From: an uncultured Cyclobacteriaceae bacterium
GTDB lineage: Bacteria; Bacteroidota; Bacteroidia; Cytophagales; Cyclobacteriaceae
DNA length: 64,000 nt
Assembly (NCBI GenBank): GCA_943788235.1
Contig: CALSPM010000005.1
Location: 451,001 to 515,000 of the forward strand
Direction: 5' to 3'
The translations under genes were made by a program, and so were the position numbers. Below the pieces are notes generated by a model. It did no database searches, was not told the DNA's origin, and worked only from the letters and a program-made list of their open reading frames with translations. This document shows positions 47,601 through 56,933 of the stretch, piece by piece. How positions within the stretch are numbered: position 1 is the first letter of the stretch; every line of letters begins with the position of its first letter.

Positions 47601-47930
47601 GAAGGTCAATTTATATTCAAGGCATTTGATCTTAAGGCCCAAGTAAGTATAATCAGAGATATGCTATTGGTTGATATTAATGATGATAGTAGGGTAGATG
47701 CGCTTACCGCAGGCAATTTTTTTGGATCTTCTATAGATGAGGGGCGTTATAGTGAAGACTATGGAACGGTATTGTTAAATACTATTGAAGGTTGGGAAGT
47801 AGCCTCCTCTACTGGAAAGAGTCTTTATTTAGAAGGGCAAGTAGTTCAAATAGAACCCATTATGATTGCTGAAAAGAGGGCATTTATAGTGGTTAGAAAC
47901 GATGCTACATTACAAATATTTAATTATTGA
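44664..47930 (+). CDS. FG-GAP/ASPIC-UnbV double-propeller lipoprotein 3
   Basis: The 1,088-residue third paralogue starts with TTG at 44664, which gives a correct lipoprotein signal (LLASC, Cys18). No ATG is available before the signal. It again shows seven calcium loops (GDINNDGLFDI to ADLDNDGDLDL), an ASPIC/UnbV domain (RGFQSSTTNEIIMGLG) and seven loops (GDVNGDGQDDF to VDINDDSRVDA). It is the most diverged of the three. It ends a four-gene coupled run, and the next gene has its own promoter-like element. Confidence 0.85.
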   Translation: MKQITSIGCSILVLLASCMKKKEGDYKFLEVPSAQSHVSFVNKLEHQEDFNIIDYLYYYNGGGVSIGDINNDGLFDIYFSSNEGSNKLYLNKGSFSFEDITESAGVASLGKWKTGINMADINGDNLLDLYVCRVSGYEGLEGHNELYLNNGDLTFTESSVKYGLDFSGFSTQSSFFDMDKDGDLDLYLLNHAVHTQKSHGRADLRFDVDQLSGDRIFENIGGYFEDITSTTGIYSSQIGYGLGIGLSDFNQDGFTDLYISNDFSENDYLYINNGDKTFSERLTDMAHHSSRFSMGNDIADYNNDGRVDIITLDMLPEDEVVRKRSVGEDSYEIFRMKLQFGYMNQYSRNTLMLNRGEKFSDVAMLAGIHATDWSWGPLFADFNNDGWKDIFISNGIARRPNDLDYIDFISGDKARNNPNLSDAAIVSEMPLGKVKNYFFSNNQDLTFENVTEIWSNAGAQITNGAAYADLDNDGDLDLVLNNLNEEADILENLILREGVDHEGSNFLKLRFFGAEGAPVLGTRVTAFVGEQIQMYELFSVRGFQSSTTNEIIMGLGASNEIDSLLIEWPNGSVEWQGAIQANQLLKLWMPEQQPVKKQSKPPLKETIFENVTASLGIDYKHHENRFVEFNREPLIPHMNSQEGPAICIGDVNGDGQDDFFVGGARGQSAHLYLQLASGFKLVRTFEEDKIFEDVDAAFFDVENDGDLDLLVVTGGNEFDKNSPNELSRIYLNDGKGSFEKAKDMLPNLYETGSVVAVHDVNNDGFFDIFIGRVAVPWHYGRSPKSHLLLNNAGQKFEVTEIGDAHFLEGGMIKDALWADIDNNGEKDLILAAMWQPIKVCFANEGLLASPVSISEDQGWWQTVKALDYDQDGDLDLLVGNLGLNSKLQATHEAPLRMYLNDFDDNGQQDPILTYDKKGVESIFVSKKDLTKQLPGIKKKFLDHKTYAEAPLRQLFSEDLLNGDEVLVANELRSGIFENNEGQFIFKAFDLKAQVSIIRDMLLVDINDDSRVDALTAGNFFGSSIDEGRYSEDYGTVLLNTIEGWEVASSTGKSLYLEGQVVQIEPIMIAEKRAFIVVRNDATLQIFNY

Positions 47931-47975
47931 TCATTACCCATATCTTAGTTTGCACAAGTGGGTGAATTAATAGTG

Positions 47976-47983
47976 TAGTTTTG
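47976..47983 (+). promoter_or_regulatory. Candidate -7 element of the amylase gene
   Basis: TAGTTTTG matches TAnnTTTG, with TTTG at 47949-47952, 23 bp upstream (somewhat long). It lies 26 bp before the ATG, so the amylase may be transcribed independently of the FG-GAP genes. Confidence 0.4.
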
Positions 47984-48008
47984 AAACGGCGAGTTATTCT
48001 TAAAATTT

Positions 48009-50753
48009 ATGAAAGTATTTAACATTTTATTTCTTCTTCTTTGGATTAAAGGGGCGACTTTGGCACAAGTGATTTCTTCTTTACCAATTTTTCCAGTAGC
48101 ACAGGATTCAGTTGAGGTGATTTTTGATGCAAACGAAGGAACGAGGGGATTGTCTGGTTATTCTGGAGATGTATATGTACATACTGGGGTCATTACGGAG
48201 AATAGCAGCTCACCAACTGATTGGAGGTATGTCAAGACCAATTGGGGTGAAAATACACCTGAAACAAAATTAACACGTGTCGATGAAGACCTTTATCGGT
48301 TGTTTATAACGCCTAACATTAGAGATTATTATGGCGTGCCTGACACTGAAAAAATAATTAAAATGGCATTTGTTTTTAGAAGTGCTGATGGCGCATTGGA
48401 GGGTAAAGGAGATGGTGGGAGTGATATATATTTAGATCTCAATGAGGGATTTATGTTAGAGGTAATTCAACCCAAAACGGCTTATGCGTTTTATGCGCCA
48501 AGTGACTTGATTGATATTGAATTCATCACTTCTGAAAGTGCTCACATTTCATATTATGTAGATGGGGCCCTACAATTTGAAATGGACACCAATGCCTATA
48601 CACTACAACATACAGTCATTGCTGATCAGTCAGTACACGAGCTCTCTCTCTTAGCGAGAACGGTCAATGATTCTATATCTTTTAACCATAGTTATATTGT
48701 AGATCCTTTATCCGAGAATATAAGTTTACCTGCAGGGTTAAAACCAGGTATCAACTATTCAGAGGATCATACCCTTGTTTCTTTAGTGCTTAACGCACCG
48801 GATAAGGGGAATGCTTTTGTTTTAGGAGATTTTAATGACTGGTCCTTAAATAAGGATTATCAGATGTATCAAGGCGATGATTATTTTTGGATAACCCTTA
48901 ACGATTTAGAACCAGGCCAGCAGTATCGTTTTCAATATTTGATAGACGGAGCACTATTGATCGCTGATCCCTATTCCGAAAAAATAATTTCGCAATATGA
49001 TGATGGTCAAATCATCAGTGAAAATAGATATCCCGACCTTGACCCTTATCCAGCGAATGAAACACAATTTGAGGTATCTGTATTGCAAACAGACCAAATA
49101 CCTTACGATTGGGTGGTCACGGATTTTCAAAAGCCCCAAAAAGAAGATCTGGTTATTTATGAGCTCTTGGTAAGAGATTTTACTGATAAGCGAACTTTTC
49201 AAGCGGTCCTCGATAAATTAGATTATTTAGATTCCTTGGGAATTAATGCTTTGGAACTGATGCCAATTATGGAGTTTGAGGGTAATCTAAGTTGGGGATA
49301 TAATCCTGCCTTCATGATGGCAGTAGATAAATATTATGGGACCGAGCAGGAGCTAAAAAAATTAATAGATGCATGTCACCAAAGAGGCATAGCAGTCATA
49401 TTTGATATTGTTTTAAATCACCATTTTGGTAGAAATTCATTGGTGAGATTGTACAATACAGGAGATTACGGATCACCAACGGTTGACAACCCCTGGTTTA
49501 ATCGCACGGCTAAACATGATTATAACGTAGGCTATGATTTAAATCACGAAAGTGAGTGGACCCAGTCTTATGTAGATCGCGTAGTTTCTTATTGGATTGA
49601 AGAATTTAATATTGATGGTTATAGATTAGATTTATCCAAAGGACTCACACAAAAAAATACACTTGGGAATGTCACGGAGTGGGGGAAATATGATCCAAGT
49701 CGTGTCGCAATCCTAAAGCGAATCGCCGATGTGATCTGGGAAGTCGATCCAGAGGCCTATGTAATCTTAGAACATTTTTCAGAAAACCCAGAAGAATTAG
49801 AATTGGCTGATTATGGAATGATGTTATGGGGGAATATGCGAGAAAACTTCCTAAATACGGCCATGGGCATAACCAGTGACATTAAATGGACTTATTATAA
49901 AGCCAGAGGGTGGAATGAAAATGCCGTCTTGGCTTATATGGAAAGTCATGATGAGGAGCGTATTTTATTTGAGGTTAGTAATAGATCTTTAGAATCTCAT
50001 CAGATGCAAATAAAAAGAATGATGTTAAATACGGTATTATTTTTTGCCATACCAGGTCCAAAAATGATATGGCAATTTGGTGAGTTTGGATATGATCTTG
50101 AGCTTAACAATGATCGCTTAGGGGTAAAGCCTACAAGATGGGAATACTTGGAAAATTCAAATCGCAGGGATCTATTTTTAGTGTATCAGGCCATGATTTA
50201 TTTAAAAACAAAAACGGATTATCTCGATGATGAATACTTTAGTTGGCAGTCCGATGGAGATGTCAAATGGATAAAATATGATCATCCTCAAATGAATATT
50301 GTGATTTATGGGAATACCTCGAAAGAAAACCAAGAAACCACTCGTTATTTAACCAAACCAGGGATTTGGTATGATTACATGACCGGTCAATCAATAGAAG
50401 TAAATGACACAAATGAAACCATCACCTTGGCTCCAGGATGTTATGGAATTTATTCCGAACAACCTATTGATAATAGTTTTGAGCGGATGTCAGAAAATTT
50501 TCTAACTTCTATAGATTCTCAACCTATGGAATCATTGATCTTTTATCCAAATCCTTCAACAGATAGGATTATTTTTTCAGGGGGAGTAGTAGCTGGTACA
50601 GTCTATCGCATATATAATTTATCCGGGCGGATCATTCAGCAAGGGCTGATTAAAGACAATATCGTTAATATAGCTCATTTACCGATAGGTACATTTATAG
50701 TTCAGGTTAAAAGTAGAGATCAACTATTTATTCATAAACTAATAAAAAACTAG
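48009..50753 (+). CDS. Secreted GH13 alpha-amylase with type IX sorting domain
   Basis: The 914-residue protein has a signal peptide ending at TLAQ (about residue 20), an N-terminal beta-sandwich module (about 25-150) and an E-set/CBM48-like domain (VLGDFNDWSLN near 275). A GH13 catalytic barrel follows (about 380-790), and the C-terminal sorting domain starts SLIFYPNPSTDRI. Catalytic residues are Asp541 (GYRLD), Glu588 (VILEHF) and Asp648 (ESHDEE). It should hydrolyse alpha-1,4-glucans outside the cell after type IX export. Subtype (amylase, neopullulanase or other) is not resolved. Confidence 0.9.
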   Translation: MKVFNILFLLLWIKGATLAQVISSLPIFPVAQDSVEVIFDANEGTRGLSGYSGDVYVHTGVITENSSSPTDWRYVKTNWGENTPETKLTRVDEDLYRLFITPNIRDYYGVPDTEKIIKMAFVFRSADGALEGKGDGGSDIYLDLNEGFMLEVIQPKTAYAFYAPSDLIDIEFITSESAHISYYVDGALQFEMDTNAYTLQHTVIADQSVHELSLLARTVNDSISFNHSYIVDPLSENISLPAGLKPGINYSEDHTLVSLVLNAPDKGNAFVLGDFNDWSLNKDYQMYQGDDYFWITLNDLEPGQQYRFQYLIDGALLIADPYSEKIISQYDDGQIISENRYPDLDPYPANETQFEVSVLQTDQIPYDWVVTDFQKPQKEDLVIYELLVRDFTDKRTFQAVLDKLDYLDSLGINALELMPIMEFEGNLSWGYNPAFMMAVDKYYGTEQELKKLIDACHQRGIAVIFDIVLNHHFGRNSLVRLYNTGDYGSPTVDNPWFNRTAKHDYNVGYDLNHESEWTQSYVDRVVSYWIEEFNIDGYRLDLSKGLTQKNTLGNVTEWGKYDPSRVAILKRIADVIWEVDPEAYVILEHFSENPEELELADYGMMLWGNMRENFLNTAMGITSDIKWTYYKARGWNENAVLAYMESHDEERILFEVSNRSLESHQMQIKRMMLNTVLFFAIPGPKMIWQFGEFGYDLELNNDRLGVKPTRWEYLENSNRRDLFLVYQAMIYLKTKTDYLDDEYFSWQSDGDVKWIKYDHPQMNIVIYGNTSKENQETTRYLTKPGIWYDYMTGQSIEVNDTNETITLAPGCYGIYSEQPIDNSFERMSENFLTSIDSQPMESLIFYPNPSTDRIIFSGGVVAGTVYRIYNLSGRIIQQGLIKDNIVNIAHLPIGTFIVQVKSRDQLFIHKLIKN

Positions 50754-50960
50754 TTTGGGCCATTTAATATTTTTGAAAAGGAGATTAATTTTTAAATTGT
50801 AGCAGCAAAATCATTAAATAGTCAAAATAATTTAATTTATTATATTTAATGTTAATGGTTGAGATTTTAAATTTAAAAGACTGTACCCTCCAATTTCAAC
50901 TTTAATAGCAAAAAAATATATTAAATTTGTATCAGAATTAGATTTGTAATAATCAAAATT
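50754..50960. other. Intergenic promoter region
   Basis: The 207 bp gap is very AT-rich. Two exact TAnnTTTG elements lie at 50922-50929 (TAAATTTG) and 50939-50946 (TAGATTTG), upstream of the GTG start at 50961. Neither has an obvious TTTG at the right distance. No terminator or RNA is seen. Confidence 0.35.
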
Positions 50961-52280
50961 GTGCGTACAAAAACGATATTTTATTTAATGCTAACTGTAG
51001 CATCGGCCTGTGTTGAGAATAATGCTTACCAAGAAAAATTAAAGGACGCGGCACTCTATAATGCTGCGATGAAGCAATTGACTGAGGTCATTGTTCACGA
51101 TATTTTTTCTCCTCCGGTAGCTTCTCGTGTATATGCTTATCCCAATATTGCTGCTTATGAAATCATGGCTCAGGCCTTCCCTGACAAGTTCATTTCTCTG
51201 TCCGGGCAGTTGAATGACTTTACGGCCATACCCAAAAATGACGATCCTCAGGTAAACGTATATTTAGCCGCATTGCATGCTTTTTTGACGGTGGGCACCG
51301 AATTGATTTTTTCTGAAGATAAAATGCAGGCATTTCAGGATCAAACGTACCAAGCCTTGCAAGCAGATGGCTTATCTAAAAGGGTACTAAATAGCTCTAT
51401 GAGCTACGGCGATCAGGTAGCAGTTCATATACTTAAATGGGCGGATCGTGATCATTATAAACAAACAAGGACAGATGCCAAGTATACGATAAGAGCACAA
51501 CCGGAGTATTGGAAACCAACACCACCTGATTATATGGAAGGAATTGAGCCCCATTGGAATAAAATAAGACTCATGGTACTGGACTCTGCCCAGCAATTTA
51601 TTCCTAAGCCACCACTTGCCTTTAGTATGGATGAAAATAGTCCTTTTTATAAGGAATTGATGGAAGTTTACCAGATTGGGGGCCAAAATGAGAATCAAGG
51701 TGAAGACATAGCTAAATTTTGGGATTGTAACCCCTATGTTTCACATCACAGAGGGCACGCTATGTTTGCAACCAAAAAAATTACTCCGGGAGGCCATTGG
51801 ATGGAGATCTCTGCGATTGCAACGATGCGGGCAGGCAGTACCTATGCCGAGACAGTACACGCCCATGCCCGAGTAGCGATCTCTTTATTTGATGCATTTA
51901 TAAGCTGCTGGGATGAAAAATGGAGATCAGTGGTGGTAAGACCCGAAACTTTAATCAATCAGTATATTGATGAGGCTTGGGTGCCCTTACTTCAAACACC
52001 TCCTTTCCCTGAATATACCAGTGGACATAGCGTAATCTCAAGAGCTGCCGCACTTACCTTAACTGAGTTGTTGGGCCGAGACTTTCCTTTTGAGGATACC
52101 AGTGAGATGGAGTATGGTTTGCCGAGGAGATCCTTTGACTCTTTTCTTCAGGCATCCGAAGAGGCCGCGCTATCGAGACTGTATGGAGGGATACACTACA
52201 GGATGGCGATAGATAATGGCTTAGATCAAGGGCAGGCTGTAGGCAACTATATCAATAATACTTTGAAAACTAGGAAATAA
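50961..52280 (+). CDS. Vanadium-dependent haloperoxidase/PAP2-type lipoprotein
   Basis: The 439-residue protein has a lipoprotein signal (TVASAC, Cys17) and the vanadate or phosphate-binding residues of the PAP2/haloperoxidase superfamily. These are KWRSVVVRPET near 319, the SGH of FPEYTSGHS near 355 and SRLYGGIHYRMAID near 404-417. Relatives may be haloperoxidases or acid phosphatases, and the motif alone does not separate them. The start is GTG. It sits in the same orientation after the amylase with its own promoter-like elements and ends 32 bp from the convergent xylA. Confidence 0.85.
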   Translation: MRTKTIFYLMLTVASACVENNAYQEKLKDAALYNAAMKQLTEVIVHDIFSPPVASRVYAYPNIAAYEIMAQAFPDKFISLSGQLNDFTAIPKNDDPQVNVYLAALHAFLTVGTELIFSEDKMQAFQDQTYQALQADGLSKRVLNSSMSYGDQVAVHILKWADRDHYKQTRTDAKYTIRAQPEYWKPTPPDYMEGIEPHWNKIRLMVLDSAQQFIPKPPLAFSMDENSPFYKELMEVYQIGGQNENQGEDIAKFWDCNPYVSHHRGHAMFATKKITPGGHWMEISAIATMRAGSTYAETVHAHARVAISLFDAFISCWDEKWRSVVVRPETLINQYIDEAWVPLLQTPPFPEYTSGHSVISRAAALTLTELLGRDFPFEDTSEMEYGLPRRSFDSFLQASEEAALSRLYGGIHYRMAIDNGLDQGQAVGNYINNTLKTRK

Positions 52281-52312
52281 TATTTTACACCTATCTTTCT
52301 GAAACGTCCCGC

Positions 52313-53638
52313 TTAGATGCAATCATTGATGATGTTTTCCAGTAGCTCTTGTTTGCCACTTGTGGGCTTGAATTCACCCTGTGTATGTGCAATTTGATGT
52401 AAAGCTAATAGATCTAAAATCCCTTCTTTAAATGCCTTTCCCTTCCCAGCATCAAAGCTTGAATAACGGTGATCCACAATTTTTTTGAAATCCGTATGCG
52501 TCATCACTTTTTCTGTAATCAATAAAGCACGGGCAAAAGTATCTATTCCTCCAATGTGTGCATAAAACAGATCTGCTAAATCCGTAGAATTTCTGCGTGT
52601 TTTGGCATCAAAATTCACTCCGCCCCCTTGAATGCCCCCATTTTGAACAATCACTAACATCGCTTCTACGACTTCTCCGAGGTTTGTTGGAAATTGATCG
52701 GTATCCCAACCATTTTGATAATCACCTCTATTGGCATCTATACTTCCCAGCATATTTGCGTCAGCGGCTACTTGGAGTTCATGTTGAAAGGTATGTCCAG
52801 CCAACGTGGCATGATTGACTTCAATATTTATTTTAAAATCATCAGCTAATCCATATTGATTTAGAAATCCGATGACCGTTGCGGCGTCATAATCATATTG
52901 ATGTTTACTGGGTTCAGCAGGCTTAGGTTCAATAAAAAAATGTCCTTTAAAACCTTGACTCCGTGCATAATCTTTGGCATTGTGTAGAAATTGGGCCAAG
53001 TGTTCAATTTCTTTTTTCATTTTTGTATTAAGAAGGCTAACATAGCCTTCTCTTCCGCCCCAAAAAACATAGTGTTCACCCTCCAGGGCTATAGTCGTAT
53101 CGATGGCATTTTTTACCTGAGCACTGGCATATGCGACCACTTTGAAATCAGGATTGGTAGCTGCCCCATTCATATATCTGGGATGACTGAACAGATTTGC
53201 CGTTCCCCAGAGCACTTTTATTGGAGTCCCTTTAAGTTTCTGCTGTCCGTATGCTATAATGGATTGCAAGTGATGCTCTGAAGCCGATAAGGTATTCCCT
53301 TCATCAATTAAGTCAAAATCATGGAAGCAAAAATATTCAAGGCCTAATTTAGAAATAAACTCAAATGCCGCATCCATTTTATCTTTTGCCCGTTGAATGG
53401 GATCACTCTGATGATTCCAGGGAAAAACCTTAGTACCGACACCAAAAGGATCATTTCCTGTATTGCCAAATGAATGCCAGTATGCAACCGCAAATTTAAG
53501 GTGTTCATTCATTTTTTTTCCAAGGACCATTTCATTAGGGCGGTAATATTTATATGCCAAAGGGTTTTTGGATTCCTTGCCTTCGAATTTTATGTCCCCG
53601 ATTTCTTTAAAATATTCTATTGATCCAATGATTGCCAT
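52313..53638 (-). CDS. xylA: Xylose isomerase
   Basis: The 441-residue protein has the length and motifs of class II xylose isomerases: FCFHDFDL (catalytic His) near 100, FFIEPKPAEPSKHQYD near 230 and INIEVNHATLAGH near 265, followed by SIDANRGD (metal ligands). It interconverts D-xylose and D-xylulose in the cytoplasm. It is the last gene of a minus-strand operon symporter-xylB-xylA, 47 bp after xylB. Confidence 0.97.
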   Translation of the reverse strand: MAIIGSIEYFKEIGDIKFEGKESKNPLAYKYYRPNEMVLGKKMNEHLKFAVAYWHSFGNTGNDPFGVGTKVFPWNHQSDPIQRAKDKMDAAFEFISKLGLEYFCFHDFDLIDEGNTLSASEHHLQSIIAYGQQKLKGTPIKVLWGTANLFSHPRYMNGAATNPDFKVVAYASAQVKNAIDTTIALEGEHYVFWGGREGYVSLLNTKMKKEIEHLAQFLHNAKDYARSQGFKGHFFIEPKPAEPSKHQYDYDAATVIGFLNQYGLADDFKINIEVNHATLAGHTFQHELQVAADANMLGSIDANRGDYQNGWDTDQFPTNLGEVVEAMLVIVQNGGIQGGGVNFDAKTRRNSTDLADLFYAHIGGIDTFARALLITEKVMTHTDFKKIVDHRYSSFDAGKGKAFKEGILDLLALHQIAHTQGEFKPTSGKQELLENIINDCI

Positions 53639-53685
53639 TTTTTATCTATCTCGTATTGATTTATATTTTTCGAAGTTAATATATT

Positions 53686-55194
53686 TTATTTAGGAGACCC
53701 ATTTTCATTACTCGCTAACAAAAAAGCCAATTCTTTCTTCCAATGACCATACTGTACTTGATAGATTTCCGTAAGTTCTTGTTCTGGATAAATGGTATCG
53801 ATGGGGCTCATGTTTTTAAATGTATTTTCGAGACTTTGAGAAGTAAGACCAGCCAAAGCAGCTCGAGCGGCCCCTTCTGCACCATCGGTATCATATAATT
53901 CTAGCGGCAGTCGCAGGGTGTTCACGAAGACGGTACGAAATAGGGGACTTCGAAATAAATTATTATTACCTGCCTTGATCACTGTGGTGAGCACTCCCAT
54001 GTCATGAATGATGTCTAACCCATACTTCATACTGAAAACAATACCTTCTTTCGCCGAACGAATAAGATGGCTTTGATCATGCACATTGAAATTCAACTTA
54101 CTCATTTGGGCGTTCAAATTTTTATTTTCTAAGATTCTTTCAGCACCATTGCCAAAAGGGAAAAATCTTAAATTCAAGCTGCCCGGAGGGGCTTGTTCGC
54201 TGAGATTATTGAGATCATTATAGTCAATGAGTTCAGCTGTGATATTGAGTAGTTTTTTCAGCCAACTGTACAATATACCGGCACCATTTACACATAATAG
54301 CATACCATTTCTATTATTTTTCAGCGTATTATTTACATGTAAAAAAGTATTGATTCTTGATTTTTCATCGTATAGCGGCTTGTCCGTGACACCATAAATA
54401 ACCGCAGAGGTCCCTGCCGTAGTGGCGAGTTCTCCAGGTTCTAGGACATTTAAGGAAAGGGCATTATTGGGCTGATCTCCTGCCCGATAGGTTATGGGGA
54501 TGTCTGGAGTGAGGCCGAGTGCTTCCGCAGCCCCTTGAGAAACATGACATTGTATCCCGACTGAGGGGACAATATCTGGAATCAATGTTTTTGAAAATCC
54601 ATAATAATCCATCAATTGGGTTGATATCATTTTATTTTTAAAATCCCATAAGGCGCCTTCAGAAAGACCGGTTTCGGTGGTAGTTGCTCTACCACTTAAT
54701 TTTAAGGCCAAATAATCTCCAGGGAGCATAAATTTCCAGATGCGGGCATAAGTTTCGGGTTCGTTTTCTTTTACCCAAGCCAGTTTAGAAGCAGTAAAAT
54801 TCCCTGGGGCGTTTAAATGCTGGTCCAAATAATTTTGATTTTTCAAGGCATCGAATGCCCTTTCTCCGATTTTCACAGCTCTGGAATCACACCAAATGAT
54901 GGCAGGTCGAACGGGGGTTAAATTTTTATCTATGGCGACCAATCCGTGCATTTGGTAACTGATGCCAATAGCTTGGATATTTTTTACATCTATTTGATGT
55001 TGGATCTTGTGCAAGGCTCCTTTCAAGCTATCCCACCAGACATCAGGCTTTTGTTCTGCCCAATCAGGGAAGGGCACTTCAATGGAGAGTTCATTTTCTG
55101 GAAAGAGGGTTCTAGCCAGCGTTTTCTGCTTCACGGAATCATAAACTGCAATTTTGATCGATGAACTTCCTACATCTATTCCTAACGTTTGCAT
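53686..55194 (-). CDS. xylB: Xylulokinase
   Basis: The 502-residue FGGY kinase starts with the phosphate-binding strand LGIDVGSSSIKIAV and has the motifs SYQMHGLV near 80, AGDQPNNALS near 235 and the C-terminal KAGNNNLFRSPLF segment. It phosphorylates D-xylulose. The frame could start at 55236, but the ATG at 55192-55194 directly before the family's first strand is better. The longer start would run into the upstream symporter gene. Confidence 0.93.
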   Translation of the reverse strand: MQTLGIDVGSSSIKIAVYDSVKQKTLARTLFPENELSIEVPFPDWAEQKPDVWWDSLKGALHKIQHQIDVKNIQAIGISYQMHGLVAIDKNLTPVRPAIIWCDSRAVKIGERAFDALKNQNYLDQHLNAPGNFTASKLAWVKENEPETYARIWKFMLPGDYLALKLSGRATTTETGLSEGALWDFKNKMISTQLMDYYGFSKTLIPDIVPSVGIQCHVSQGAAEALGLTPDIPITYRAGDQPNNALSLNVLEPGELATTAGTSAVIYGVTDKPLYDEKSRINTFLHVNNTLKNNRNGMLLCVNGAGILYSWLKKLLNITAELIDYNDLNNLSEQAPPGSLNLRFFPFGNGAERILENKNLNAQMSKLNFNVHDQSHLIRSAKEGIVFSMKYGLDIIHDMGVLTTVIKAGNNNLFRSPLFRTVFVNTLRLPLELYDTDGAEGAARAALAGLTSQSLENTFKNMSPIDTIYPEQELTEIYQVQYGHWKKELAFLLASNENGSPK

Positions 55195-55208
55195 ATCCTC
55201 GCTGTGTT

Positions 55209-56822
55209 TTATCCGGTAAAGTAGAACAAGATACAAACAATAATAAATACCAAAATAATAGAGGCCAAGGCATCAATTTTATCAAAGCTGTCTTTACTGT
55301 CTATTTTATCTTGTGGATCTAAGGCACCAAAGGCCAACCCCCTTATTTTTGAAAAATTCGGAGGATCTGTGGCTAGACTCACTAAGATACAAACAAAAAC
55401 ACAGGCGATAAACATAAAAATAGCCATATGAGAGAAATTGATGGCAGCGAATTGAAAGGCCAGCGGACTACTTTCCGTAGCAAATAGCTCGGCCAATATT
55501 CTCAATGTGGCGATGACCAATCCAAACATCAAAGTTGATATGGCCGCATGAGCATTGACTCGTTTCCAAAGAATGCCTAGCAAAAAAACAGCCGTGAGAG
55601 GAGGTGCAATATAAGATTGAACACTTTGTAAGTAATTGTAGAGGACGCCTCCGCCTATTTTCTCCATGACGGGAATCCAAAGCATACCCACAGCCACCAC
55701 AAATATTGTTGCAATTTTCCCAATGCGTACCAATTTTAACTCTGGCGAATGAGGGTACATTTTTTTAAAAATATCTACAGTAAATAGTGTAGAGCTTGAA
55801 TTAAAAACCGAGGCAAGAGAGCTCATCAAGGCGGCCATGAGACCCCCAGCTACCAAACCTTTGATGCCGGTAGGGAGTAAGGTCGAGACCAATACAGGAA
55901 ATACTTCATCACTCTTTTCATAGCTGATGATCCCTTTCTGTTTCAGCGCAAAAGCAATGATCCCTGGGATCAAGAAAATAAAAATGGGTAACAACTTTAG
56001 ATAGGCCCCGAAGATAGCGCCGCGTCTTCCAATTTTTATATTCTGAGCCGAAAGGGTACGCTGGACTATATATTGATCGGTACACCAGTACCATATACCT
56101 ACAATGGTACCTCCAAATAGCATACCTGTCCACGGATAATCAGGATCAGACATGGGGCGCCACATATTAAAATGTTCTGAACCGGCGGCAGCTTTGAGCT
56201 CTTCCCAGCCGCCCACGGCATTTAAACCTAAATAGGTGAGTAATACAGATCCCAGAATCAATATTACGGTCTGCACGGCCTCTGTATAGACCACGGCTCT
56301 CATCCCTCCTAAGACGGTGTAAAGTCCTGTAATAATCACAATTCCAAAAGCACCGGTCAAAAAAGAGACTCCTAATAGCTGAGAAACGACCACACCCCCC
56401 GCGTAAATGGTCACCGATACCTTGGTCAGCACATAGCCAATAATAGAAAAAATAGATAGGAACCAGCGAGATCTACTGTCAAATCTTTTTTCTAGAAATT
56501 CAGGCATGGTAAAAACATTACCTCTCATATAAAAAGGAAGAAATACCCAACCCAGTAGCAAAACGATCCAAGCGTGCAGCTCATAATGGGCCATCGGCAT
56601 TCCACTTTCTGCACCTGTGCCTGCCAATCCAACCACATGTTCAGAACCAATATTAGAGGCAAATATGGAGGATCCGATAACAAACCAACCCACATTTCGA
56701 CCAGCTAAAAAAAAGTCTTCTGTATTGTTATGCTTTTGGAGAACGACCCAAATCGCAACGGCTATCAAGATTGCAAAATAAACGCCAATGACGACCCAAT
56801 CTAAAGTTTCTAGTCCAACCAT
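55209..56822 (-). CDS. Sodium/sugar symporter (SSS family)
   Basis: The 537-residue protein has about 14 hydrophobic segments and the SGLT-type signatures EDFFLAGRN near 30, SIFASNIGSEHVVGLAGTG near 50 and an RAVVYTEAVQ segment near 180. Location first in the operon with xylB and xylA makes xylose the most likely substrate, though SGLT-type carriers also take glucose or galactose. The start at 56820-56822 is favoured over 56852. The gene is divergent from the ROK kinase across 216 bp. Confidence 0.88.
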   Translation of the reverse strand: MVGLETLDWVVIGVYFAILIAVAIWVVLQKHNNTEDFFLAGRNVGWFVIGSSIFASNIGSEHVVGLAGTGAESGMPMAHYELHAWIVLLLGWVFLPFYMRGNVFTMPEFLEKRFDSRSRWFLSIFSIIGYVLTKVSVTIYAGGVVVSQLLGVSFLTGAFGIVIITGLYTVLGGMRAVVYTEAVQTVILILGSVLLTYLGLNAVGGWEELKAAAGSEHFNMWRPMSDPDYPWTGMLFGGTIVGIWYWCTDQYIVQRTLSAQNIKIGRRGAIFGAYLKLLPIFIFLIPGIIAFALKQKGIISYEKSDEVFPVLVSTLLPTGIKGLVAGGLMAALMSSLASVFNSSSTLFTVDIFKKMYPHSPELKLVRIGKIATIFVVAVGMLWIPVMEKIGGGVLYNYLQSVQSYIAPPLTAVFLLGILWKRVNAHAAISTLMFGLVIATLRILAELFATESSPLAFQFAAINFSHMAIFMFIACVFVCILVSLATDPPNFSKIRGLAFGALDPQDKIDSKDSFDKIDALASIILVFIIVCILFYFTG

Positions 56823-56933
56823 GTTTCCATCATTATTTAAAGTATGACGCAAAGAAACATCTAGTCCCTCAACCCCATATACGTTAATTATTATTGAAAT
56901 TAAAAATAATTTATTTTATCTTTAAAGGAAAGG

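Noticed and set aside
37700..47700. Repeated short motifs that might suggest a CRISPR or tandem DNA repeat
   Set aside because: They come from the repeated DxNxDGxxD calcium loops of the FG-GAP proteins, are irregular in spacing and differ in DNA sequence.
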